From: Thalassotalea euphylliae
GTDB lineage: Bacteria; Pseudomonadota; Gammaproteobacteria; Enterobacterales; Alteromonadaceae
Reading direction: 5' to 3'
Assembly (NCBI RefSeq): GCF_003390375.1
Contig: NZ_QUOT01000001.1
Coordinates: forward strand, 2,790,001 to 2,854,000
DNA length: 64,000 nt
Shown here: piece by piece, positions 23,922-32,705 of the stretch
Position numbering within the stretch: the stretch's first letter is position 1
How the letters are laid out: each line of letters begins with the position of its first letter
Notes under the pieces: generated by a model
The model's input: only the letters and a program-made list of their open reading frames with translations
The model's database searches: none
Told to the model about the DNA's origin: nothing
Program-made: the position numbers and the translations under genes

Positions 23922-24563
23922 TTATTTGAGTAACACGTGAACGCTCTTGGCGGTAATTTGCTGTGTTTTTTCAGCGTCGTTAGCATAAGTGAGTCGCCCT
24001 TCAATTACTAAGTTTGCACCCAAGCTCGCTTGTTGATGAAGTTGGCTAGCGATGTGCCCCCAAACTTGTACTGTTCGAGTGATGTTGTGATCTATAAGTT
24101 GTTGCTTTTGTTCGCTATAGGCTTGGTGCGCGATGGCTACATCAAAATGTGCGAAGGGTTGACCACGTTCGCTGGTGACTAATTCTACGTTTGAAACCAG
24201 TTCCGCACTGCAAATTACTTGGTTAATATTGGGGGTAAAACCTTTCGCAAAGTGCTCAACAGTTGTTGCGTGAACAATCTCACTGCGGTTGATTGAATTT
24301 GTAGCTAGGTAACCACTGACGAGCAGCAAGTCTCCTTTATTGGCCTGTGCTATCGCCTCTTCAACGGCATTACCAACAACTTTGATTTGGTGGTAGCTGG
24401 TCCACTCTTTGGTTTGTTGCTGCTTGTCTTGCCATCGATGAGTTGTTGCCAGTGTTAACTCTGTAACAGCAAGTACGGGATTCGCTTGATAGCGAATTTC
24501 AGGCTTAGCGACTAGGTTGCCCAGTAAGGTTACCTGACACAACTGATGGCGAGATCTAGGCAT
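23922..24563 (-). CDS. SSB-like protein with two OB folds
   Basis: A 213-residue protein in which both halves look like single-stranded DNA-binding (OB) domains. The first (about 8-110) has VTLLGNLVAKPEIRY and KGDLLLVSGYL, like the start and middle of SSB. The second (about 115-213) has ICSAELVSNVEL, then GANLVIEGRLTY. The acidic C-terminal tail by which SSB recruits partners is absent; the protein ends in VHVLLK. It is therefore not the housekeeping Ssb. It may be a PriB-like or specialised paralogue with a fused pair of domains. The gene is alone, upstream of a terminator. Confidence 0.7.
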   Translation of the reverse strand: MPRSRHQLCQVTLLGNLVAKPEIRYQANPVLAVTELTLATTHRWQDKQQQTKEWTSYHQIKVVGNAVEEAIAQANKGDLLLVSGYLATNSINRSEIVHATTVEHFAKGFTPNINQVICSAELVSNVELVTSERGQPFAHFDVAIAHQAYSEQKQQLIDHNITRTVQVWGHIASQLHQQASLGANLVIEGRLTYANDAEKTQQITAKSVHVLLK

Positions 24564-24587
24564 AGGTTTTAGCTCTTCAACACAAAC

Positions 24588-24613
24588 AAAAAAAGCCGTG
24601 GTTACGGCTTTTT
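24588..24613. terminator. Terminator downstream of the KAS III gene
   Basis: AAAAAGCCGT and ACGGCTTTTT form a perfect 10-bp stem around a GGTT loop with flanking A- and T-runs. It works in either direction by sequence and lies between the fabH-like gene and the SSB-like gene on the minus strand. Confidence 0.8.
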
Positions 24614-24648
24614 AATTAAAACATAGTTTTATCAGGCGGTTAATTGTT

Positions 24649-25767
24649 TTATTGATTAAGGCAGTGCTTAATTGCTATCGATAACAACTCTTTTGCTGAC
24701 TTATCGTTGGCTGGCAGCTCTTCATCACAGGTGCTCACTGGTGTCACGCGCTCGCCCCACTTAATATAACCAGCACCCCATGTTAAACCCGCACCGAATG
24801 CAGCTGTCATAATATTCGCACCTGGTTTTACACGACCAGATTCAACTGCTTCACAAAGTGCAATTGGCACAGTAGCCGCCGATGTGTTGCCGTAGTTGTG
24901 AATATTTACCATGACCTGATCATCAGTCAGCTTAAACTGTTTTTGTAGGGATGCGATGATGCGCAAGTTTGCTTGGTGCGGGACTAAAAGGTCAATATCT
25001 TCAACATTAAGCTGCGCTTGTTTAAGCACGGTTTCAGAGCCTTGTCCCATTGCACGTACAGCACGTTTAAAAATGTCAGGCCCCATAAAGTGCACATCTA
25101 AGGCTGACGGTGGGTTTTCGTAACGATCCATATCAGTACCAAAACCGCGAATTTCAAGAATATCTCTAGCTTCTGAATCACAGCCGAGCTTAGCGTGGAC
25201 TAACCCTGCTGGTTTATCGCTAGCTTCAATCACGACTGCGCCTGCACCATCACCGAATAAAACTGCGGTTTCACGTAGCGCCCAGTTTACCCACCAGCTC
25301 ATGCGTTCAGCACCAATAACAACTGCTTTTTTGATCATGCCTGAGCGTACTTGTGCTGTCGCATTTTGCAGCGCATATAAAAAGCCAGTACAGGCTGAAT
25401 TTAAATCAAACGCTGCGGCGTTTTTAGCGCCAATCAATTGCTGAACTTTAGAAGCTGTATTCGGCACTATGGTATCTGGACATGAGGTAGCCAAAGCAAC
25501 TAAATCAACTTCTTCTGGGCTAATGCCCGCCGCTGCCATAGCACGCTTTGCGGCAAGCGCAGCTAATTCAGCCGTATTTACGTGGGAAATGCGACGCGCT
25601 TTAATGCCGGTACGTGTGGTGATCCACTCATCGCTGGTATCAACAAATGTAGCTAAATCATCATTCGTTAATTCAGCTGGTGGTACACATTTACCCCAGC
25701 CGGTAATCTCGGCATAGGTTGCGGTATTTTGTAGGGCACTGTTTTCAGCGAAAGTGTCTGCAGACAT
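24649..25767 (-). CDS. Beta-ketoacyl-ACP synthase III family enzyme
   Basis: A 372-residue thiolase-fold enzyme with the KAS III triad visible: Cys in DLNSACTGFLYAL, His in LVPHQANLRI, and Asn in NIHNYGNTSAA. The family condenses acyl-CoA with malonyl-ACP to start fatty acid chains. It is longer than typical FabH (about 320 residues), with an N-terminal extension of about 15 residues and a C-terminal tail after the WGERV block. It does not sit in a fab cluster, so it may be a second KAS III with its own acyl preference. I leave the symbol blank for that reason. Confidence 0.88.
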   Translation of the reverse strand: MSADTFAENSALQNTATYAEITGWGKCVPPAELTNDDLATFVDTSDEWITTRTGIKARRISHVNTAELAALAAKRAMAAAGISPEEVDLVALATSCPDTIVPNTASKVQQLIGAKNAAAFDLNSACTGFLYALQNATAQVRSGMIKKAVVIGAERMSWWVNWALRETAVLFGDGAGAVVIEASDKPAGLVHAKLGCDSEARDILEIRGFGTDMDRYENPPSALDVHFMGPDIFKRAVRAMGQGSETVLKQAQLNVEDIDLLVPHQANLRIIASLQKQFKLTDDQVMVNIHNYGNTSAATVPIALCEAVESGRVKPGANIMTAAFGAGLTWGAGYIKWGERVTPVSTCDEELPANDKSAKELLSIAIKHCLNQ

Positions 25768-25887
25768 AGCTTAATACTTCTATTGATCCTGTTGTAGTTG
25801 ACGGCATTCTACTCACCTAAAACGTGCTTTAAAAGTCTTGATACAAATTACTACAAAGTGGCGTTTGTCAGTGTTTCATACCATTGA

Positions 25888-25909
25888 CACCGAACTGTCA
25901 CCGAACTGT
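25888..25909 (+). repeat. 11-bp tandem duplication in the KAS III/dapE divergent promoter region
   Basis: CACCGAACTGT occurs twice without a gap. The pair is nested inside an inverted repeat (ATTGACA at 25883-25889, TGTCAAT at 25907-25913). It lies about 50-75 bp upstream of dapE, so it could affect transcription in either direction. Confidence 0.6.
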
Positions 25910-25960
25910 CAATAACGTCTTCTAAGCTGACGATAAAATTGGCAAAGTGTATGAATTGTT

Positions 25961-27142
25961 ATGTCTCTTTCGTCACTAAAATTTTCTTCATCTGAACACC
26001 ATTTACTGTTCGAGCACATTGAAAATCTTGTCAATCGTCCCTCGATAACGCCGATGGATGTCGGTTGTCAGGACTACATTGGTGAGGTTTTGCGTAGGCT
26101 TGGTTTTAAAACACATCAATTTACCGATAACGGAGTCGCTAATTTAGTCGCGGCAATAGGCGCAGGTGATACGAAAATTGCTTTCTCCGGTCATACCGAT
26201 GTTGTGCCTGCTGGCGATGAAGATAACTGGCGCACTGACCCTTTTATTGCAACCTTAATAGGTGATGAGATTATTGGTCGCGGTATAGCCGATATGAAAG
26301 GTGGAATCGCCGCGATGCTTGCAGCAATAGCAACCACAATAAATTGCATTAACACACAAAAATTCACGTTTTTAGTATTGATTACCAGCGATGAAGAGGG
26401 TGAAGCTGAATTTGGCACAAAATCGATAGTGAATCACCTAGCGGCACATGATTTATTGCCTGACTACTGTATTATCGGCGAACCTACGGCCAGCCAAAAA
26501 ACTGGTGATGTAATCAAAGTTGGGCGGCGTGGCGCAATTTCTGCCGAATTGACCATTAGTGGCAGGCAAGGTCATGCTGCTTATCCACAATTTGCTGATA
26601 ATGCCGCACATACGGCGGCAGATATTGCCTCTTGGTTGAATCATTTGTCTTGGGATGAGGGGAGTGATGATTTTCCCGGTACAAGTTTGCAAATTACCGC
26701 CATTGATACTGGTCGTTGGACTGACAATATCATTCCTGGCCAAAGTAAATTGTGTTTCAACATTCGCTACAGCCATTTTTACAGCGAACAAACCATAGTG
26801 CAACGAATAGAAGATGGCTTGCGCCAATTACAAAAAACGATCGCGATTGAATGGTTGCGCCCTTGCTGTCCTTATTTGACGGAAGTTGTGGATGATAAGC
26901 CGAACTTAATTGGTGAGGTCGAACAAGCGATTTATCAAGTAACCAAGCGTTTTCCAAGGTTATCGACTTCAGGTGGTACATCTGACGGGCGCTTTATCGC
27001 TCAGACTGGTTGTCAGGTTGTTGAATTAGGTGTACCAAATTGCACAATTCATCAAGTTAACGAGCGTGTAAAAATTTCTGACCTGCAACAACTACAAGCA
27101 ATCTATCAGGGGTTATTGGTGCGCTTGATGGCCATAGATTAA
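25961..27142 (+). CDS. dapE: Succinyl-diaminopimelate desuccinylase
   Basis: A 393-residue M20 metallohydrolase of the lysine/meso-diaminopimelate pathway, hydrolysing N-succinyl-LL-DAP. The first metal-binding block is FSGHTDVVPAGDEDNW, followed by the catalytic Glu pair in SDEEGEAEFGT and YCIIGEPTAS. The dimerisation domain holds GRRGAISAELTISGRQGHAAYP. The C-terminal block TSGGTSDGRFIA is typical of DapE rather than ArgE. It is about 15 residues longer than E. coli DapE at the N-terminus. It is divergent from the KAS III gene. Confidence 0.94.
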   Translation: MSLSSLKFSSSEHHLLFEHIENLVNRPSITPMDVGCQDYIGEVLRRLGFKTHQFTDNGVANLVAAIGAGDTKIAFSGHTDVVPAGDEDNWRTDPFIATLIGDEIIGRGIADMKGGIAAMLAAIATTINCINTQKFTFLVLITSDEEGEAEFGTKSIVNHLAAHDLLPDYCIIGEPTASQKTGDVIKVGRRGAISAELTISGRQGHAAYPQFADNAAHTAADIASWLNHLSWDEGSDDFPGTSLQITAIDTGRWTDNIIPGQSKLCFNIRYSHFYSEQTIVQRIEDGLRQLQKTIAIEWLRPCCPYLTEVVDDKPNLIGEVEQAIYQVTKRFPRLSTSGGTSDGRFIAQTGCQVVELGVPNCTIHQVNERVKISDLQQLQAIYQGLLVRLMAID

Positions 27143-27262
27143 GAAACTAAAAGCGTGCTGTATTTACTTTGTGTAAGATTTACGGCAGTTTTTTGGGAGC
27201 ACTCAAGCTACACCTGAATACTGCCAATCAATGAGTGTTATTAAGTAAACCTTTGTGACGCT

Positions 27263-28978
27263 TTATTCGTTTTCACCCAGATAGCGCTCGCGTTTTTTTC
27301 GTTTAAGTTGAGTGATATCTAGCAATACTAAACCATCAATACAGTCGTTAAAGTCTTTGTCGACGCCAAAGTCGATAAATTTCACTCCGCCAGCTTCAGT
27401 TAATTCACTGTATTGTTTATAAAGTGTTGGCACGCTTGTTCCCATATTGGCAAGTAGGTGCTTAAGTTTGGCGAAGTCCGCTTTGTAATCATCGCCGACA
27501 AATTGTGACTTTAGCTGTTCCATCGCTGGCTGGTTTAAAGTAAATGGAGATCGCGATGGCGCGATATCGCGGTCTGCACCAAAGTACAATTGATAGAAAT
27601 ACACTAGCAGTTCTTTGGCTGATTGCGGCAGTGCATTACTCATGGTTACTGGCCCAAACAAATAGCGATAATGAGGGTACTTTTGTAAGAAAGCCCCGAT
27701 GCCATACCATAAATAATCTAGGCTGCGCTTACCCCAGTACTTAGGTTGCACAAAGCTGCGACCCAGCTCTAAACCTTGTGATAAATAAGGTGACATTTGT
27801 TCTGTGAGTTCAAAGAGCGAGTGAGTGTATAAACCGGATAATCCTTGCTGATCAAGTACTGCTTGCGTGTCAGCTAGGCGATAGGCGCCGACGATCTCTA
27901 GCTCCTCGTTGTCCCACAAAATTAAGTGGAAATAGTGGCTGTCGTATTTGTCGATATCACGTCGTAAATTGCTACCTTCGCCGACCATACGAAAGGCAAT
28001 TTCACGTAGCACACCGACTTCTCGCATGATCGGGTCATTTTCAACTGCGCGATGTAAGTAGATTCCTTTGCCATCTTGAGTGGTGCCTAGGTATTCACAT
28101 TGCTTAATAGCTTTTTTCAGCACTTTTCGGTCTTCTATCGGGGCGATCGCGCTTTGTGTTTGAAATATATCGGCTTTATTGTTTTTTAAACGGTATAAGT
28201 GCTTCTTAAACAGCTTAGTTTTGGTTTTAATATCAAGCGGCATACCATGGTAGCTATCAAATGGAATTTGCTTCCCAATGCGCATCGGGATGTCTTTTTG
28301 CTGTTGTTTAAACATCTCGTTGATTAGGAGCAAAGTTGATGCAGGTTTATACATCATAGAAACGCCATAAAAGGCCGCTGAATTTTTCGCCTTGATATAG
28401 ACAGGTACGATGGGAGCTTTCGCCGTTTGTGCAAATTTTAGAAAGCCAGCGTGCCACTTGGTATCTCTAACGCCAGCTGGGCGAATACGCGACACTTCGC
28501 CAGCTGGAAACACAATAATTGCGCTGTCTTGTGCTAGGTGCTCATGAATGGCTTGTAAGTTTTCTTTTGGAGTTTTGCCGCCCATATTATTAACGGGTAG
28601 TAACATCGGGCTGAGCGGTTTGATGTTCATCAATAGGCTGTTAACTACTACTTTGACGTCACGGCGAATATCGGCAACCATTTTGATTAGCGCAAGGCCG
28701 TCGAGCGAGCCAATAGGATGATTGGCAATGATAACGACGCGTCCTGTCGAGGGGATATTTTCACGCTCTGAATCACGCACTGAATAACTGATATTGAACA
28801 TATTCAGGACTTGTTCAACAAAATCTAAGCCGGTGAGGTGAGGATATCTTTGTTCGAAATCTAAGAACTCTTTTTCGTGCAACAAGCCTCTTAAAGCGGC
28901 TTTTACAGGTTTGGCTAACCAAGGCTTATCATTAAGTGTGGGTAGATTTTGTGCAACTACATCATCAACTCGAAACAT
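27263..28978 (-). CDS. olsF: Bifunctional acyltransferase, OlsF-like (PlsC domain plus GNAT domain)
   Basis: A 571-residue fusion. The N-terminal half (about 60-270) is a PlsC/LPLAT domain with the motif NHPIGSLDG (His87) and a later FPAGEVSR block. The C-terminal half (about 300-530) is an OlsB-like N-acyltransferase with VGVLREIAFR, LELGRSFVQPKYWGK and YLFGPVTMS. OlsF proteins make ornithine lipids by N-acylating ornithine and then O-acylating lyso-ornithine lipid. The domain order fits. Whether the product here is ornithine lipid or another aminolipid cannot be told. The gene is alone. Confidence 0.75.
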   Translation of the reverse strand: MFRVDDVVAQNLPTLNDKPWLAKPVKAALRGLLHEKEFLDFEQRYPHLTGLDFVEQVLNMFNISYSVRDSERENIPSTGRVVIIANHPIGSLDGLALIKMVADIRRDVKVVVNSLLMNIKPLSPMLLPVNNMGGKTPKENLQAIHEHLAQDSAIIVFPAGEVSRIRPAGVRDTKWHAGFLKFAQTAKAPIVPVYIKAKNSAAFYGVSMMYKPASTLLLINEMFKQQQKDIPMRIGKQIPFDSYHGMPLDIKTKTKLFKKHLYRLKNNKADIFQTQSAIAPIEDRKVLKKAIKQCEYLGTTQDGKGIYLHRAVENDPIMREVGVLREIAFRMVGEGSNLRRDIDKYDSHYFHLILWDNEELEIVGAYRLADTQAVLDQQGLSGLYTHSLFELTEQMSPYLSQGLELGRSFVQPKYWGKRSLDYLWYGIGAFLQKYPHYRYLFGPVTMSNALPQSAKELLVYFYQLYFGADRDIAPSRSPFTLNQPAMEQLKSQFVGDDYKADFAKLKHLLANMGTSVPTLYKQYSELTEAGGVKFIDFGVDKDFNDCIDGLVLLDITQLKRKKRERYLGENE

Positions 28979-29165
28979 ATTCTTTCCTTACACCTGAAAT
29001 ACTCACTCTGTGGCAAGCTTTTGTGCAAGTTAAGTGAAGCAGATGAATAAAAGGTGACAGCTAGATGATGCTTTTATGACCATTGTTATTGAGACTCTAA
29101 AGGAGCTGTTAGCTATGCCTAAAAAGTGCTTAACAAGCATTAAGGTAAAACTCTTAGCACAACGA

Positions 29166-29936
29166 TTAGCTCGCCATAGAGACAACGGTCAGCTTAGGTT
29201 GCATTGTTGTCCAGTAGCATAAATTAAGCTCACCATGTGCATTTTCAGTAAGGGCGCTGCAGCTTTCAATCCAGTCACCGTCATTGCAATATAGCAAGCC
29301 ATTTTGCTCAACAATTTCGGGGTGATGGATATGGCCACATACCACGCCATCTAAATTATTTCGGGCAACTTCCTTAAGCGTTGCGTCACGATAGCGGGCG
29401 ATGGCTTCGTTTGCTTTTTTAATTCGTTTTTTAATGTAAGCGGCCAGCGACCAATAATGAAAGCCACGCATTCTGCGATAATGATCGAGGTTGCGGTTTA
29501 GCCAGAGCAGCACATCATAAAGTTTGTCGCCAAGCCAAGCTTGCCATTTACCCAAACAAACTTCGCCATCAAAGTCATCACCGTGTAATACCAATAGTTG
29601 CTTACCTTGTGCTGTGGTGTGCACAAGGCGTTTTTTAATTTCGATTTTGCCGAATAGCATATTGGCATATGGCTTAATGATTTCGTCGTGGTTGCCTGGC
29701 AAGTAGACTACATGTGTGCCATCGAGTGACTTTTGATACAGGGCGTGAAGTAAACGGTTGTGGCTTTCTGGCCACATAAACTGACGCTTCAATGCCCAAA
29801 AATCGACGATATCACCCACTAGGTAGAGCGTGTCCATGGTGTTGTATTTAAGAAAATCGAGCAGCAAATCTGCTTTGCAATCTTTACAGCCCAAATGAAT
29901 ATCAGACAACCAAACCGTGCGATGATGTTGTTTCAT
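29166..29936 (-). CDS. UDP-2,3-diacylglucosamine diphosphatase-family metallophosphoesterase
   Basis: A 256-residue calcineurin-like phosphoesterase with all metal-binding motifs: DIHLG (about 12-16), GDIVDFW, GNHDE, HGDDFD and CGHIHHPE. It resembles the LpxH2-type branch, whose members cleave UDP-2,3-diacylglucosamine in lipid A synthesis, more than E. coli LpxH. The central segment YIKKRIKKANEAIARYRD is the lipid-binding-type helical insertion. The true substrate needs testing, since many genomes carry both LpxH and such paralogues. The gene is alone. Confidence 0.83.
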   Translation of the reverse strand: MKQHHRTVWLSDIHLGCKDCKADLLLDFLKYNTMDTLYLVGDIVDFWALKRQFMWPESHNRLLHALYQKSLDGTHVVYLPGNHDEIIKPYANMLFGKIEIKKRLVHTTAQGKQLLVLHGDDFDGEVCLGKWQAWLGDKLYDVLLWLNRNLDHYRRMRGFHYWSLAAYIKKRIKKANEAIARYRDATLKEVARNNLDGVVCGHIHHPEIVEQNGLLYCNDGDWIESCSALTENAHGELNLCYWTTMQPKLTVVSMAS

Positions 29937-30156
29937 AGTGTACTTTGCTCAATGCCGTTGGAAAATAATGCTGTCGGTAAATATTGCTGGGGTCGTATTG
30001 CCGATAACCGAACTTACGGGGGCTATGCTAGAAGTGATTTATGTCAGAGCTGTGACGCTTTTTTAAACAAATGCTTACGGTTTACTTACGAGTGAGTGAC
30101 GAATGGAATCACTGAAGAGTTTTTTAAAGCTAAGCAAGGAGAGAATAATAAAGCGA

Positions 30157-30233
<77 letters not shown>

Positions 30234-30275
30234 AGCGCGGGCAATACTATAGGGAATACTTAATCTTGTCTAGCC

Positions 30276-31412
30276 CTATATATCCGGCCTAACTTTATTC
30301 TGATTGTTGGTTGTTGAGTTGTCGTTACTTGCTGTTAATTGTACGAAAAACTTTCTTATCAGGTGTGGTAGTAAAAGACGTAAAGGCATTCTTAGTAGGT
30401 GTCCGCGAATATAGGCTAGTAAACGGGCGAACTTAACTTTACTGCTTTCACAACTGGGGTGGTAGGGGGACAAAATGTTTAAGAAGATAAAGTCGCTTAG
30501 GCGGCTATAGCGATAATCCGCTGCAAACTCGTCAACAAACTGCTGGCAATCATCATTTAGTGGAGTTGAGAAAACTTTGTTAATGTACCTTAGCGCAAAA
30601 AACAATGACTTTTGTTGGTTGCTTTGTTGGGCGAGGCTAATGAGTTGCGGTCCAAAGTCGTCACTACTATTAGAAAATTCGGTGAACATGATTGCCAAGT
30701 CGGCAAGATCTCTGAGGCCTTTGTCAAAATCGCCTTCGTGAAAAAGATGAATCGCGCAGTGCAGGTACATCGCGCTAGATGAGAAAACCGCTAATGTTTG
30801 CTCTTGTTTGTTTGCTTTTTTAAAAGCTACCTTTTTGGTTGAAAATAACGAGATATCAATAGGTTTATACGTGCATACAGGTAATATATTGTGGTGCACA
30901 TCAACGACTGTACCGCGAGTGACATGTTGCATTGGCGGAATTTCATGCATGTATTGACGGTAATATTGTTGGTCGTAATCATCAGTTTTTTGCGATGCAA
31001 AACCAATCAACTTTAACGCTCGCTCCGCTTTATCTATAGATGTTTGGTCAACTAAGATATCAATGTCAGAGAATATTCGACAATTGGCAATAGCTAGATT
31101 GGCAATTAAATAGGCAGCTCCTTTGAGGTAAGTTGCTTTAATATCTACCTGCTGAAGTGCGTTGTTGATTTTCTCAAGTTCATAGTTAACTTGGCGCCTT
31201 TGGAAAGCGACTTTACGTTGCTCAGCGTTAATATAACGATAGATTTTATTGGGTATATGCTCGGTTAACGCGTTTTTTTCCATCGCAGCATAAAAATACA
31301 AGGTAAGCTGGCTAGTTCTGAGTTGACCCAGCAGTAAACTCCATTCTTGAGTGGAGAGTGTCATAATGCGCTTAGGCTGCTGAAGTAAATCTACTAACAA
31401 GGATGTTGTCAT
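30276..31412 (-). CDS. Nucleotidyltransferase-family protein of the HprK-related kinase operon
   Basis: A 378-residue protein of the Nucleotidyltransferase-5-like (MNT-fold) family. The core is LKGAAYLIANLA (about 96-107) followed by SDIDILVD with Asp116 and Asp118 as likely metal ligands, then VDVHHNI. Such proteins occur in exosortase/PEP-CTERM loci and near HPr-kinase-like genes of peptide-modifying clusters. Its substrate is unknown. Its start overlaps the stop of the HprK-related kinase gene by four bases, so the two are translationally coupled. It is the last gene of the operon. Confidence 0.8.
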   Translation of the reverse strand: MTTSLLVDLLQQPKRIMTLSTQEWSLLLGQLRTSQLTLYFYAAMEKNALTEHIPNKIYRYINAEQRKVAFQRRQVNYELEKINNALQQVDIKATYLKGAAYLIANLAIANCRIFSDIDILVDQTSIDKAERALKLIGFASQKTDDYDQQYYRQYMHEIPPMQHVTRGTVVDVHHNILPVCTYKPIDISLFSTKKVAFKKANKQEQTLAVFSSSAMYLHCAIHLFHEGDFDKGLRDLADLAIMFTEFSNSSDDFGPQLISLAQQSNQQKSLFFALRYINKVFSTPLNDDCQQFVDEFAADYRYSRLSDFIFLNILSPYHPSCESSKVKFARLLAYIRGHLLRMPLRLLLPHLIRKFFVQLTASNDNSTTNNQNKVRPDI

Positions 31413-32335
31413 TTCGCATATCCATCAGCTTGCTTAGCTATGGTATCAAAAGCGGCAATTGCATCTGCTGTTGAACTATAGACAAACTCGTAACAATCGC
31501 AGGTTTTGATCAACTGTTCCATGCACTTAAAGCCCTCTTCACCAAGTAAACTGTAATTAAAGCATTGGTCAATTGTGCGCATAAATGCTTGGCCCTTTTC
31601 AATTTTCGTCATTGATACTTGAGCTTGGTACTCGTACTTAGGAAAGATAATTGCCGTGGGGGTGACCTTATGATTTATGCTATCGACTGCAGTATCATTT
31701 GGTTTTAAATGCGCAATGGTACCTTTATTAGTGTCTTTGACAATATCGGAAAACAAAGCACTTTCATCCAGTGATTTGATCAGCTCAATAGAGTGGTTTT
31801 TTAAACTGATTGGACGTGCGATTGGTGTTATCGCCAAATTTTCTAGGTCAACAAGTGTCATTTCATCCGATAGCAAGCGCCAGCCTTGCTGCACTAGAAT
31901 GGCTGTTAGTGTACTTTTTCCTGAGCCAGAAGCGGCTGGCAATATAACAGCTACCCCATCTCTCTCTAAAACACCGGCATGTATGGTGAGTTGCTCTTGA
32001 TCGTGTTGTGCAATACACCAATTCATGCCCCATTCTAGCAGCGGGAAAGCCTGAGCGGCGGGTAACGGTAAAAAAGGAGATTTACCGTCAAGATAGAAGA
32101 AAGCCTGCGGCTTAAAGCATCGTCGAATATTGTTAGGTTTTTTTATCGCGATTTCAAAATCAATTATTTGATCTACTGGTGCTATATCGAAATGACCGTA
32201 AAGTCGATATAGGTTTTTGGTGACATCTTTAAAGTTAGTTGTTATTGAGAAGTTGAACGGGCCAATAGCCAGTTTTAAGCCGTCATGAGTACTTCGCTGG
32301 TGGGCATTTGATAATGTTAAATCCTTTAGTTTCAC
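31409..32335 (-). CDS. HprK-related kinase A
   Basis: A 308-residue P-loop kinase. The Walker A motif ASGSGKST lies at 135-142, and GWRLLSDEMTLVD (about 151-163) corresponds to the HPr kinase LLSDD block. True HprK phosphorylates Ser46 of HPr in sugar-transport control; this family lacks the HPr-context genes and is found with PqqD-like chaperones. By analogy with the HprK-like tailoring kinases of lasso-peptide clusters, it may phosphorylate a peptide or small protein. It overlaps both neighbours by four bases, so three genes are coupled. Confidence 0.85.
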   Translation of the reverse strand: MKLKDLTLSNAHQRSTHDGLKLAIGPFNFSITTNFKDVTKNLYRLYGHFDIAPVDQIIDFEIAIKKPNNIRRCFKPQAFFYLDGKSPFLPLPAAQAFPLLEWGMNWCIAQHDQEQLTIHAGVLERDGVAVILPAASGSGKSTLTAILVQQGWRLLSDEMTLVDLENLAITPIARPISLKNHSIELIKSLDESALFSDIVKDTNKGTIAHLKPNDTAVDSINHKVTPTAIIFPKYEYQAQVSMTKIEKGQAFMRTIDQCFNYSLLGEEGFKCMEQLIKTCDCYEFVYSSTADAIAAFDTIAKQADGYAK

Positions 32336-32616
32336 TCTGAACAGCTAATAATTTCGTGGGCTAATAAATTATTGATTATATCGGTAATGTAGTGAGTTAA
32401 CAGTACTTTCTGCTCGTCTTTAGTGTCTTCACCACAAGCATCTAAAATGGCTTGTTCAGACATAAAGACATTACTAGGCAAAACATCTAAAAAATCAATG
32501 ACGGCACTGTCGACTAAATGAGACTGCCCCGTTATAGCAGAAAAAATGACTGCATTTTCATCACCATCAGCGAAAGATGCGACCATAGTACCATGGGGTT
32601 TGAGAATACTGCGCAA
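32332..32616 (-). CDS. PqqD-family peptide chaperone of the HprK-related kinase system
   Basis: A 94-residue protein of the PqqD fold, known as a RiPP precursor recognition element in other systems. Family features visible are ENAVIFSAITGQSHLVDSAV followed by a helical C-terminal half with the segment LTHYITDIINNLLAHEII. It begins at TTG (32616) by the frame; no better start is apparent. It overlaps the kinase by four bases. Its presence argues that the kinase acts on a peptide bound by this chaperone. The gap to the Tat-signal gene upstream is 89 bp. Confidence 0.78.
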   Translation of the reverse strand: MRSILKPHGTMVASFADGDENAVIFSAITGQSHLVDSAVIDFLDVLPSNVFMSEQAILDACGEDTKDEQKVLLTHYITDIINNLLAHEIISCSE

Positions 32617-32705
32617 AACTACAACATCCTTAGTGTTTTGTTGTCATTTGAATAATTAATATGTTGAAGTTTTAACTTTGAGATAGCACGCTGGGTTAGC
32701 GCTAA

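Noticed and set aside
29895..30095. 66-codon plus-strand frame before tRNA-Arg
   Set aside because: It starts inside the phosphoesterase gene on the other strand, lacks a ribosome site and resembles nothing known.
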